A stretch of 39,810 bases of DNA, taken from positions 1 through 39,810 of the forward strand of contig UQCV01000011.1 of NCBI GenBank assembly GCA_900539665.1, read 5' to 3'. The notes under the pieces are model-generated. The model was given only the letters and a program-made list of their open reading frames with translations. It made no database searches and was not told the origin of the DNA. Position 1 is the first letter of the stretch. Every line of letters begins with the position of its first letter. Positions 8,882 to 16,949 of the stretch are shown here, piece after piece. The translations under genes and the position numbers were made by a program. This stretch comes from an uncultured Succinivibrionaceae bacterium. GTDB lineage: Bacteria; Pseudomonadota; Gammaproteobacteria; Enterobacterales; Succinivibrionaceae.

Positions 8882-11800
8882 ATGGACCATAAAGATTCTG
8901 ACCTCAAACTTATTTCAGAGCAGCCTCTTTCATCTTGTTTAGGTTCCGCATCTACTACATCTTCTACATCTACTACATCTTCTACATCTTCTACATCTAC
9001 TACATCTACTACATCTACTACGCCTTCAACATCTTCTAACGCTTTAGTAGCAGCAAATGGTGCTTTCCAAAGCAATAGTTCGACCGTGCCAACATCAATT
9101 GTTATTCCCATGGGAGGCATGGGAGGCAAGGAATACAAGCAAGAACAGACATGCAAGGTCGAGAAAGCCTGTTTTGGTAATACTGACACCACTGATACCA
9201 CTGATACTTCCGTTGCTACTACTAATAAAGCTGATACTCCCGACACTGCTAGCACCAGCATTTTGCAAGATGGTAATGCCATGTTGGCCCCATTGCCTTT
9301 GGCCTCATGTGACAGCGGGGTTTATACAGGTGGCGACACCAACACCAGTCAATTAATTGGTGAACTTAGACACTGCATTAGAACCGCAAGCTCCATAGAT
9401 ATCATCGTCTCTTTTTTGATGGAGTCAGGCGTGCGCAGCATCATAGCAGATCTACGTTTTGCTTTAGAAAATCAGGCCCACATTCGTTTACTTTCCGGGA
9501 CTTATCTTGGCATTACTTCACCTTATGCCTTGAGTTTATTATGGGATGAATTTAATGAATATTTAGGCCAAGGACTTGAAATTCATCTCTATCAGGATCC
9601 TAAACGAAGTTTTCATGCTAAAGCCTATATGTTTCATTACCCTAATGGCGCATCTTGCATGTTTATAGGCTCCTCCAATCTCTCACGAAGTGCTCTAACT
9701 AGTGGCATTGAATGGAACTATCGCTTTAGTAACAACATTGATGATCAAGCAATTATTGAGTTCACCAATTCTTTTGCTGACCTCTTTGACCACGAATCTA
9801 CCCCTCTAAGCCCCAAACTTATAGCTGAATACTCAGCGTCCTGGCGTCGCCCTACAATTTTATCCCGTTACATGCCTCAAGATGACGATGACAACGTTTC
9901 AGCCATAGTAACTCCTAGAGGCGCTCAAATTGAAGCCTTAAGCGCCTTAGAACGCACTCGTGAGTCTGGTTCAACTAAAGGACTTATTGTGGCCGCCACG
10001 GGCGTTGGCAAAACTTATTTAGCAGCCTTTGATTCACAAGCGTTTACCAAAGTGTTGTTTGTAGCGCATCGGGAAGAAATCTTAAAACAAGCAGCTACTT
10101 CATTCATTAGAGTCCGTGGGTGTCCTAAATCAGATGTCGGGTTCTTTAACGGCGAAGTTAAAGATACCACTAAACCATTAATTTTTGCGGGCGTCCAAAC
10201 CTTAGGACAAAAGGACAAGCTTCAACCAAAATATTTTGCGCCTGATTATTTTGACTATATCGTAATCGATGAATTCCATCATGCTGCCGCAAGTAGTTAT
10301 CAAAATATCCTTAACTACTTCAAACCCAAATTTTTATTAGGGCTTACGGCAACTCCCGATAGACTTGATGGCAAATCAATCTACGCGCTTACTGAACACA
10401 ACGTTCCATTCTCGATTGACCTTTTTACAGCGATCAACCATGGGCTCTTAGTTCCATTTCATTATTACGCGGTCTATGACTACACCGTAGATTATGAAAC
10501 CATTAAGACCAAGCCTAATGGTGAGTACCTTGAGGCAGATCTTGAAACCAACCTCTCCATACAAAAACGCCATGAATTAGTTTTTAAAAGTTGCGACAAG
10601 TATCCAGGCAAGCGCACCATTGGCTTTTGTGTGAGCCGTAAGCATGCCATTGAATCGGCTTTATACTTTACAACCCACGGAGTCATGGCTGTGGCTGTAG
10701 TTAGTAATGCCTCTAATTGTGAGGCTCTTAGCAAGACTTTGGGTAATGATTCTGGTAGTGCTTCTAGGGACGCTTCTCGAACTAAAGCGACTAACTTCAA
10801 ACAAAACACCTCAAACCACAACGTCATCCTTGACCGAAGCGAAGCAATTAAGCGTTTACGGGACCCAAGTGATCCATTGTCAGTAATCTTTTGTGTCGAC
10901 ATGTTCAATGAAGGCGTAGATATCCCGGAAATTGATAAAGTTTTACTCCTGCGACCAACTGAATCACCGGTAATATTTTTTCAGCAATTAGGCCGAGGCT
11001 TGCGCCTCGCCCCAAACTACCCGCAAAAGCAATACTTAAATGTTATCGACTTCATCGGTAACTATAAGCATGCGGGACTTTGTTTTTCATTATTAGGTCA
11101 TTTAAACCAAACTCAGAACGAAAACCTAGATTGGTCCTTTGCTCATGAATCAAACTCTAATGAAAGCGACTCAACCGGAGCCGATGCTACTCAAAATAAG
11201 CCAAATGGACTAGACATAACATCAACCTCAAGTTCTAATACCACTCAAGGCCCTGGCCAAACTAGAGGCTCACAAACTAAAGCTAATGACGATGATTTCA
11301 AGCATCCACTTAAAGACTATGAATATCCTGATGGATGCTTTGTTGATGTGGACCTTAAACTTATCGACTTGATTAAAGAAATCGATGCCCAAAAGCGTAA
11401 AGCGCCATTAAAGCCAAGCGTCTTAAAAGATGAGTACCTACGCATAAAAGAAGCTCTAGGCGTCAGCCAATTATCACGCTATCAATATTTAGTGAACCTC
11501 GATGATAAGGTGTTTAAAACTTTCTACCCCAAGAAAAAATATTGGCCTCTTAATAACTGGTTAGCATTTAGACAGCATATCATCAATGATTTATCGGCTA
11601 AGGAAGAACAATGTTTGCTCTCACCTATAAGTCAATTATTTACTCAGCTTGAGCGTGAGCATTTTACCCGCTCCTACAAACTTCCGGTGTTAATGAGCTT
11701 GGTGGAATACAACCTTGAAGGACTTAAAATTACCGCCAATACTCAAGAGACAAGCCAAAACCACGTAGTCCAATCAAGCCAAGGGATGCAGCCAAGCTTA

Positions 11801-12190
11801 ACCCAAGGGATCCCAATGCGCCTTAAAAATAGCGTTAGGCTTGACGAAATTTTAGTGGCTTTTAGGAAGTTTTACGCCAATAGCTTTTACCAACAAGATT
11901 TAGGCTCCAAAGAAATCATCGAAAAGTGTAAGCACTTTGCTAAAACCACCCCCGAAGATTTTAAAAAATTGGTTTTAAACCAACCAATTAAATTTTTGTG
12001 TACTAAGACTGGTCACAAAGAATCTCTTTTTAGATACGACGCCCCAACCCAAACTCTAATTTTAAATGAATTTTTGGGCCCCTACTTAAATGATGAAATA
12101 GTAGCTCGGGAATACGCAGATATTTGTCAAAGTGCCGTTTATTTATACTTTAAGAAAAGATACCAAGAAGCTGCCGCTAATGACGCTTAA
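8882..12190 (+). CDS. PLD-type nuclease / SF2 helicase / DUF3427 protein
   Basis: Large nucleic-acid enzyme of 1102 residues. After a Ser/Thr-rich N-terminus (about 21-52) comes a phospholipase-D-like nuclease module: HAK (H245, K247) with GSSNLS at 263-268, one HKD half-site as in restriction-type PLD nucleases. The SF2 helicase core follows: AATGVGKT (371-378, Walker A), DEFHH (463-467), TATPDR (489-494), FNEGVDIPEI (about 675-684) and QQLGRGLR (701-708). The region after about 815 matches DUF3427. Two polar low-complexity inserts lie at 618-648 and 755-805, between conserved blocks. ATG with an AGAGGA ribosome binding site. Such proteins are proposed to act in DNA repair or phage restriction; the exact role here is inferred. 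It converges with the eptA-like gene. Confidence 0.9.
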   Translation: MDHKDSDLKLISEQPLSSCLGSASTTSSTSTTSSTSSTSTTSTTSTTPSTSSNALVAANGAFQSNSSTVPTSIVIPMGGMGGKEYKQEQTCKVEKACFGNTDTTDTTDTSVATTNKADTPDTASTSILQDGNAMLAPLPLASCDSGVYTGGDTNTSQLIGELRHCIRTASSIDIIVSFLMESGVRSIIADLRFALENQAHIRLLSGTYLGITSPYALSLLWDEFNEYLGQGLEIHLYQDPKRSFHAKAYMFHYPNGASCMFIGSSNLSRSALTSGIEWNYRFSNNIDDQAIIEFTNSFADLFDHESTPLSPKLIAEYSASWRRPTILSRYMPQDDDDNVSAIVTPRGAQIEALSALERTRESGSTKGLIVAATGVGKTYLAAFDSQAFTKVLFVAHREEILKQAATSFIRVRGCPKSDVGFFNGEVKDTTKPLIFAGVQTLGQKDKLQPKYFAPDYFDYIVIDEFHHAAASSYQNILNYFKPKFLLGLTATPDRLDGKSIYALTEHNVPFSIDLFTAINHGLLVPFHYYAVYDYTVDYETIKTKPNGEYLEADLETNLSIQKRHELVFKSCDKYPGKRTIGFCVSRKHAIESALYFTTHGVMAVAVVSNASNCEALSKTLGNDSGSASRDASRTKATNFKQNTSNHNVILDRSEAIKRLRDPSDPLSVIFCVDMFNEGVDIPEIDKVLLLRPTESPVIFFQQLGRGLRLAPNYPQKQYLNVIDFIGNYKHAGLCFSLLGHLNQTQNENLDWSFAHESNSNESDSTGADATQNKPNGLDITSTSSSNTTQGPGQTRGSQTKANDDDFKHPLKDYEYPDGCFVDVDLKLIDLIKEIDAQKRKAPLKPSVLKDEYLRIKEALGVSQLSRYQYLVNLDDKVFKTFYPKKKYWPLNNWLAFRQHIINDLSAKEEQCLLSPISQLFTQLEREHFTRSYKLPVLMSLVEYNLEGLKITANTQETSQNHVVQSSQGMQPSLTQGIPMRLKNSVRLDEILVAFRKFYANSFYQQDLGSKEIIEKCKHFAKTTPEDFKKLVLNQPIKFLCTKTGHKESLFRYDAPTQTLILNEFLGPYLNDEIVAREYADICQSAVYLYFKKRYQEAAANDA
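8949..9022 (+). repeat. In-frame TCTACW/ACATCT microsatellite in the helicase gene
   Basis: Reiterated ACATCT/ACT triplets encode the Ser/Thr run at about residues 22-50 of the PLD-helicase protein. Units are multiples of three, so slippage would change linker length without a frameshift. Confidence 0.88.
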
Positions 12191-12259
12191 ATATGATTTT
12201 TTTAAGGCACGGCATCCCCAAGCGAATGGTTTACCCAAACGAATACATGGGTAAAAAGA

Positions 12260-12279
12260 TATGGCCACTTTAGGCCATA
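12260..12279 (+). terminator. Possible terminator after the helicase gene
   Basis: Stem TATGGCC (12260-12266) with GGCCATA (12273-12279) and a 6-base loop, followed by an A-rich rather than T-rich run. Weak for either direction; it sits between convergent genes. Confidence 0.3.
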
Positions 12280-12398
12280 AAATAAAGGCTATTGAGCTAA
12301 GCCCCAAGCTTGCTTTAAGCAAACTTCCCAAGCCACTTTAAAAATTTGCTCTAAACTTTAAAAATTGGCCCTAAACCTAAAAAAGTGCGAACCGTCTT

Positions 12399-12449
12399 AG
12401 CTATCACCTTGGCACAGCTATCACTTTGGTGTAGCTATCACTTTTGCGC
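12399..12449. repeat. 17-bp repeat, three copies, reaching into the eptA-like gene
   Basis: Units AGCTATCACCTTGGCAC (12399-12415), AGCTATCACTTTGGTGT (12416-12432) and AGCTATCACTTTTGCGC (12433-12449) are in exact 17-bp register. The third supplies the stop codon and last four codons of the phosphoethanolamine transferase gene, so the array seems to have grown out of (or into) the gene's 3' end. Confidence 0.9.
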
Positions 12450-14462
12450 AGACAACGCCATCTCATCAAGCTTATACCGGTTGTAGCCTACTCTAAAACG
12501 ACTTTGGTCGTTGTTGTATAGAGGGCTTAATATGGAGTTTTCGGACTCGTCAACAGAAGTAGTAACCTCCGTTAAATTAAGCATAAAGTTATAGAGTAAA
12601 TCGTTAGTGAAGTAATGGTGTCTAACTTCTTGTAGCCTCTTAAAGTTTGTAGCCTGTTCGGACATAAATTTAGGTCCCGCAAATACGACAAACGGAATCC
12701 TAGTCATCGCCGGGTGGAACAAATTGAAGTTATGGCCACTACGCTTTTCCGCATATTCTCCATGATCAGAGACGTAAACCATCGCCTCAAAATTTGGAAT
12801 TTGAGTAACACGGGCATAGATCTTTTGGAGTACTTCATCCGTAAATGAAATGGTATTGTCATAAAGATCTACGTATTGTTCTGTCCCAAATGGAGTCCGA
12901 TCTTTAGGGATGCGCTGTTCATATTGTTCATGACTCCCAATTAAATGGACGATGATAAGCATCTTGTCATCATATTTAATCTTGTCAAAATACGGCAAGA
13001 GGTCTGAATCCAAATGGCTAGAGAACTGATACCCCATAAGTTCACTATTTAACCACATACCCTGATCAGCAGATTGAGCCATTAAAGCTAGCGGAGTATC
13101 AAACGCCCCATACTTTTGTTGGTTACTAAGCCAGACTGTCTTAAAGCCTGCTTTTTTAGCCACTTCAATTAATGAGTAGTTTTCACCAGGGGTAACAGTA
13201 TTGTATTGATTTTGTCTAGTCAAAGCGTAAGTTAAGACTTGAACCGTTTGGGTGTGACATGAATATGCATTATCAAATAAGACCGTACCGCTCTTAGGAT
13301 TTTTAGCCATTTGGCTTAACCAAGGAGTGGTATTACGGCTGTAGCCGTAAGCCCCCATATGGTTACGGGTGGCTGATTCCCCTATCACTAAAACATAAAC
13401 CCCAGGTTTAGCTTTAGAAGTTACGGCTAGATTTTGAAGGTTTTGCGCACGTTCCGCGGCGTGAGCTTTGAAAGCCGTAAAGCTTGAAACATATTTAACC
13501 GTTTCAAGGCCTGCGCGGTACACAAAATTTCGGTTCTTAAGGCAGCAAACACTTAAAATAGCGATTAGTAAGCACACCAACAAGGTCTTGTACGAAACTT
13601 GGGTTTGTTCCTTAACCCCAAGACCTAACCAAACTGAAAATACTAGCGTCCCAATAACCGCCACAATAACTGTAAGCGCTAGCCCCGTTCCAGCATGGCA
13701 GGACAAATATTCCCAACCTTCAGCCAAATTGGTCTGCATGATCGCTAAAATACTTTCGACGCTAATAAAAGTCCCTGAAACTAAGAAGTTACCAAATACT
13801 AGTAACATGCATAACCAAAACGCAAGTGCGGCGCCAATAAAGATTAGCCCCATAACTAGCTTTAGCAATTTATTTGAAGCCGCACTTGAGACTAAAGCCC
13901 CAAGTGTCATCACTTCAGCTACAGCAATTACTAATAATACGTCCACCCCAGAAAACGAATTAAACTGTACGTTAGTCGTAAACAATCTAATCGCAGAAAT
14001 TCCTCCAGCTGCTAACGCCCAAAATATAAATACCCCTAAAAGGCGACGCGGTTTAATAGAAGAGCCGATAATTACAGGTAAGAGTGGTAAGACCACAAAA
14101 GCTAGCGCCCAATCGTGAAGGTAGTTGTAATAATTTAAAGCAACCACCCCTAAGAGGACCGCCAAAAGCGTAGCGATTAACCACTGCTTTCGACGAGAGA
14201 GTGATTTGATTTTAGAAGTGCTTTGGCCCTTACTATCACTAGTAGCCTCCGCAAAAGTTCCATGTTCCGAAGCCACATGACTTGGGCTTACGTGCTCTTG
14301 ATAAGCGCGTCCAAATGCATTTCTAGCAGGTGAAGTAGTTTCATTTGCTGACCAAGCACGCGATTTTCCCCCTTGGTTTCTAGTAAATGGTTTAGTATTT
14401 CTAACCAATGACTTGAGGGAAGTTGAATTATTGAGACTACTTGATTTAGGTCTAACAAACAT
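12438..14462 (-). CDS. phosphoethanolamine transferase (EptA/CptA family)
   Basis: Inner-membrane enzyme expected to transfer phosphoethanolamine from phosphatidylethanolamine to lipid A or LPS core in the periplasm. The 674-residue protein has a Ser/Thr-rich cytoplasmic N-terminus (1-90, unusually long), about seven membrane segments (roughly 92-112, 118-135, 141-160, 173-195, 202-228, 260-282, 294-308), then a periplasmic sulfatase-fold domain. Visible catalytic features are E361 in LVIGESATRNHMGAYGY, the Thr nucleophile region SCHTQT (401-406), DHGEY (566-570) and H577/H583. The exact acceptor cannot be assigned from sequence. Family members often confer cationic peptide resistance. The ribosome binding site at 14462 is weak, so a start further in is possible. 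Convergent with the helicase gene. Confidence 0.85.
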   Translation of the reverse strand: MFVRPKSSSLNNSTSLKSLVRNTKPFTRNQGGKSRAWSANETTSPARNAFGRAYQEHVSPSHVASEHGTFAEATSDSKGQSTSKIKSLSRRKQWLIATLLAVLLGVVALNYYNYLHDWALAFVVLPLLPVIIGSSIKPRRLLGVFIFWALAAGGISAIRLFTTNVQFNSFSGVDVLLVIAVAEVMTLGALVSSAASNKLLKLVMGLIFIGAALAFWLCMLLVFGNFLVSGTFISVESILAIMQTNLAEGWEYLSCHAGTGLALTVIVAVIGTLVFSVWLGLGVKEQTQVSYKTLLVCLLIAILSVCCLKNRNFVYRAGLETVKYVSSFTAFKAHAAERAQNLQNLAVTSKAKPGVYVLVIGESATRNHMGAYGYSRNTTPWLSQMAKNPKSGTVLFDNAYSCHTQTVQVLTYALTRQNQYNTVTPGENYSLIEVAKKAGFKTVWLSNQQKYGAFDTPLALMAQSADQGMWLNSELMGYQFSSHLDSDLLPYFDKIKYDDKMLIIVHLIGSHEQYEQRIPKDRTPFGTEQYVDLYDNTISFTDEVLQKIYARVTQIPNFEAMVYVSDHGEYAEKRSGHNFNLFHPAMTRIPFVVFAGPKFMSEQATNFKRLQEVRHHYFTNDLLYNFMLNLTEVTTSVDESENSILSPLYNNDQSRFRVGYNRYKLDEMALSAQK

Positions 14463-15266
14463 AAGCGCAACCGTAAATTAAGAACGTAACTAAACATGTA
14501 ACTTATTCAAAAGTAGCTTACTTCAGATCTCTTTTTATTGTTAAATCTGAATTAAGACTAGGTTAAGTCGGCATTATATGCCTATTACTTAAAAAGGTAA
14601 TCACATTAATTGATTCGTCTCAAATCGGAGCTATTTTGGGGTAGTTATTTCTTGAATATCAATCTAAAAAACTTTTAAAACGCGCATTAAAAAAGAATAA
14701 ACAAACCCTGTAAATATAAAGATTTTATAAAAACTTTCTCACCCAAATTTTATGTAGCAAAAGAAATAAAACCAGGGATCCAATTTCCCAAAACTTGAGG
14801 TAAAAATTTGGGCTTAAATTACGCTAAATGCCTATTCGAATTTAGATAATTTAGCTTTTTAGTCTAAAGAGCAGACCTATCTAAGCCCAACATGTTAAAC
14901 GCAAGCCCGCGAGAAATTTATTTAACGAAATATTATCCCCTCTTCCCTAAAGGCTCTAGCCATTTTCCATCGACCCTTTCAAAATTCCATAGGCTCTTTC
15001 AAACTCCATGCTTCCTCAAAGCCAAAGGATGGAGCCAAGAGAAATACCAAATGATATTGCCCAAAGGAAAAGGAAAACTAAAAGGAACAGGAAGAGGTAA
15101 AAGGACCACTTAAAAAGAAAGCTTAGGTAAAAAACGACATTTTCACTTTGGCGAATTGCTACATATTAAGTATGGCCTTAATAAACAAGGCCTCATTTTA
15201 AATATATTGGCGCAAAGATAAGAACTTATGATATTGGCGAGGCAAATTTGGAGGTTTACGCCAAAC

Positions 15267-15343
15267 AAAAAAAAAGCTCAATCCATAAGGATTGAGCTCA
15301 AACGTCTTTCAACAAAGAAAGAGCACGGGATAAACTGATTACG
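15267..15343 (-). ncRNA. Candidate sigma-54-dependent small RNA
   Basis: Predicted about 77-nt transcript on the minus strand. The start (about 15343) is set by a consensus -24/-12 promoter, the end (about 15267) by an intrinsic terminator. The predicted RNA has two hairpins: a 5-bp stem CTTTC/GAAAG with loop TTTGTT in the middle (15305-15320 region), and the terminator stem of 10 bp. There is no open frame of note. Known sigma-54-controlled small RNAs include GlmY/GlmZ of enterobacteria; I see no sequence reason to equate this one with them. It is isolated, more than 600 bp from nrdG, which has its own terminator, so it is not simply a leader or trailer of that gene. Confidence 0.6.
15275..15298 (-). 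terminator. Intrinsic terminator of the small RNA
   Basis: Perfect 10-bp stem AGCTCAATCC (15275-15284) with GGATTGAGCT (15289-15298), loop of four, followed on the minus strand by a run of T's (15275 down to 15267). No T run on the other side, so it works for minus-strand transcripts only. Confidence 0.88.
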
Positions 15344-15353
15344 AAATATATAA

Positions 15354-15370
15354 AGCAAACTCCGTGCCAA
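15354..15370 (-). promoter_or_regulatory. Sigma-54 (-24/-12) promoter
   Basis: Minus-strand sequence TTGGCACGGAGTTTGCT matches the sigma-54 consensus TGGCACG-N4-TTGCW, with exactly 10 bp between the invariant GG (15368-15367) and GC (15356-15355). This predicts a start at about 15343. An inverted repeat CCTAAA-N14-TTTAGG at 15445-15470, about 100-130 bp upstream, is a candidate activator site. Confidence 0.75.
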
Positions 15371-15691
15371 CTTTTGCCAAACAGTTATAAATAAATTTAA
15401 TTATTTACATAATATCGATAAATATAGCTCATAAAGAGGATTTACCTAAAATTTACCCTGCATCTTTAGGTTTTATGCTAAAAAATAATTTCTATAGACC
15501 TGTAGTTTTGAGGAAAGTTGTTCATATGCTTTTGGATATATTTTTAAATTTTGTTATCTTTTGCATATTGTTTTGCATTTTGCAGATTTATTTTATTATT
15601 GCAACAAGACAGACGCTTTCAAAGTTTTATTTCCGCCACTTTAATTACTTCAATCATTGTTTTGTTGACTTTTGGTCCCGATCCTTCCTTA

Positions 15692-15733
15692 CATCTTGCT
15701 CTTTGTTCCTTTCATCTTGCTCTTTTTTCCTTT
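15692..15733. repeat. 21-bp tandem duplication
   Basis: Units 15692-15712 and 15713-15733 differ at a single base; pyrimidine-rich (CATCTTGCTCTTT...). Just beyond it CAATGCA is repeated three times (15761-15781). Confidence 0.85.
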
Positions 15734-15829
15734 CCTTCTCCCCATTTTTCCTCCCTCCCCCAATGCACAATGCACAATGCACAATCCACTAAGCAGCGCA
15801 ATTGCGCATTAGCCTTGAGCAAAAAAAGC

Positions 15830-15863
15830 AAAAGCTCTTGGGTCACGAAACACAAGAGCTTTT
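15830..15863 (-). terminator. Terminator of nrdG
   Basis: Perfect 11-bp stem AAAAGCTCTTG (15830-15840) with CAAGAGCTTTT (15853-15863) and a 12-base loop, about 90 bp past the nrdG stop. On the minus strand it runs into TTTTGC and seven T's. The symmetric A/T ends may let it work in both directions. Confidence 0.8.
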
Positions 15864-15951
15864 AGTCATAGTGAAGGAAATTGCCATTTCGCTTTAAATT
15901 AAGCATATTCTTTGACTTATTCTTTCGCTGAGCCAAGGGCTGCATTTGGGC

Positions 15952-16479
15952 TTAATCTTTTGATTCCTGATCTTCTGAGGCTACGTCTTTAGTTTTCCAC
16001 CAAGACTGAGAACGGTTAAAGCGATAGATTACTTGGTTCTTACTGCCACGGAATGGTAAAGTAAGGTCTTTAAGTTCTTCAACGAAACGGCCATCAACTA
16101 ACACATCAATTAGATCTACTACTTCTTGTTGATCAGGAGTTAATTGATCCTTGGTGTAACCAGTCCAAAGCCAAATGTCTTTGTCAGGTGAACATTCTCT
16201 TCTGATACGTTCGCAGAGTTTTTTTACAGCTGGAATATTAGATGGAAGCAATGGATCGCCACCAGAAAGAGACAAGCCTCTTCTGTGAATTCTAGTATCA
16301 TTTAGATCAGAGATGATCTGATCTTCCATTTCTTCGGTAAACGGAAAACCTGCATCAGTATTCCAAGTTGACTGATTGTAACACCCCTTACAGTGGTGTT
16401 CACACCCAGCCACAAACAAAGTGCAGCGTGTTCCTTCGCCATTGATAACATCAATCTGAATATACTTGCAGTAATTCAC
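15952..16479 (-). CDS. nrdG: anaerobic ribonucleotide reductase activating protein
   Basis: Radical SAM enzyme that generates the glycyl radical on the class III ribonucleotide reductase NrdD, using a [4Fe-4S] cluster and S-adenosylmethionine. The 175-residue protein carries the cluster motif CEHHCKGC (C26, C30, C33) after GEGTRCTLFVAG, the GGDPL SAM-binding segment (about 75-79) and a DVLVDGRF segment near 126-133. Full length for NrdG. It starts with GTG at 16479, supported by an AAGGAGT ribosome binding site. nrdD is not next to it: upstream are a 470-bp gap and uvrB, unlike the common nrdD-nrdG pair. It points to growth without oxygen. Confidence 0.95.
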   Translation of the reverse strand: MNYCKYIQIDVINGEGTRCTLFVAGCEHHCKGCYNQSTWNTDAGFPFTEEMEDQIISDLNDTRIHRRGLSLSGGDPLLPSNIPAVKKLCERIRRECSPDKDIWLWTGYTKDQLTPDQQEVVDLIDVLVDGRFVEELKDLTLPFRGSKNQVIYRFNRSQSWWKTKDVASEDQESKD

Positions 16480-16949
16480 TTCGAAGTACTCCTTCCCAAA
16501 ACAACTTCAAAATTCTTTGCAACGCTATAGATATAAGGCTAAAGTGTTGAATTCAGTACTATTGACCTTGAGTCCGTTCGTAATACTAGGGACTGCTTAT
16601 TCATTAATAATAGCTTACTCATTAATAACAATTATGAAATAAAACGAATTTTAAGTGTAAGCCTAATTCACTAGGTTCACCTAGTTTCCTTGGTTCATAG
16701 TTCACTCGTTTTAACTCATTACACTTGAGGTCTAACACAAAATATTTACTGAGCTACTGAGCATTATACACATTTTAATACACGTTTTAGCCTTAGGAAG
16801 TCATAATCATCGCAAAAATACACTGTCCTAAAAAACTCTGTCCTAAAACGTCCCATCGTAAAACACTTGGCGTAAGTAATCTATCTAAAAACGTAAGTTA
16901 GACTCAAGAACAACGAAAACATGGCTCCAAATAACTCCCTAAGACCCAA
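16480..16949. other. Gap between uvrB and nrdG
   Basis: Holds the presumed nrdG promoter. An 18-bp near-perfect tandem duplication (16595-16612 and 16613-16630, GCTTAYTCATTAATAAYA) is the only clear structure. I searched for an FNR-type TTGAT-N4-ATCAA site and saw none that is convincing. No terminator for uvrB was recognised. Confidence 0.55.
16595..16630. repeat. 18-bp tandem duplication upstream of nrdG
   Basis: Two adjacent copies that match at 16 of 18 positions, about 120 bp upstream of the nrdG start. Confidence 0.85.

Larger units (their letters stand above)
14463..15951. other. Long gene-free region holding a small RNA gene
   Basis: Nearly 1.5 kb between the eptA-like gene and nrdG. 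The left half (14463-15250) shows no supported gene; a 73-codon frame at 14892-15113 is Lys/Gly-rich without a domain. The middle holds the sigma-54 promoter and small RNA described separately. The right part (15475-15800) is open in two plus-strand frames, but both are driven by T- and C-rich low-complexity sequence, including a 21-bp duplication (15692-15733) and a 7-bp repeat (15761-15781), so I do not call a protein. It ends with the nrdG terminator. Confidence 0.6.

Noticed and set aside
8949..9022. Phase-variable switch in the helicase gene
   Set aside because: Repeat units are multiples of three, so slippage cannot turn the frame on or off.
8866..9282. Antisense frame rich in Val-Asp-Val
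   Set aside because: Reverse translation of the Ser/Thr microsatellite in the helicase gene.
14892..15113. 73-codon Lys/Gly-rich open frame
   Set aside because: Low-complexity end, no recognisable domain, no proper ribosome binding site.
15475..15865. Two overlapping plus-strand frames encoding hydrophobic peptides
   Set aside because: T/C-rich repeats give Phe/Leu/Ser by composition alone; overlapping frames are equally open, and the end runs through CAATGCA repeats and a terminator.
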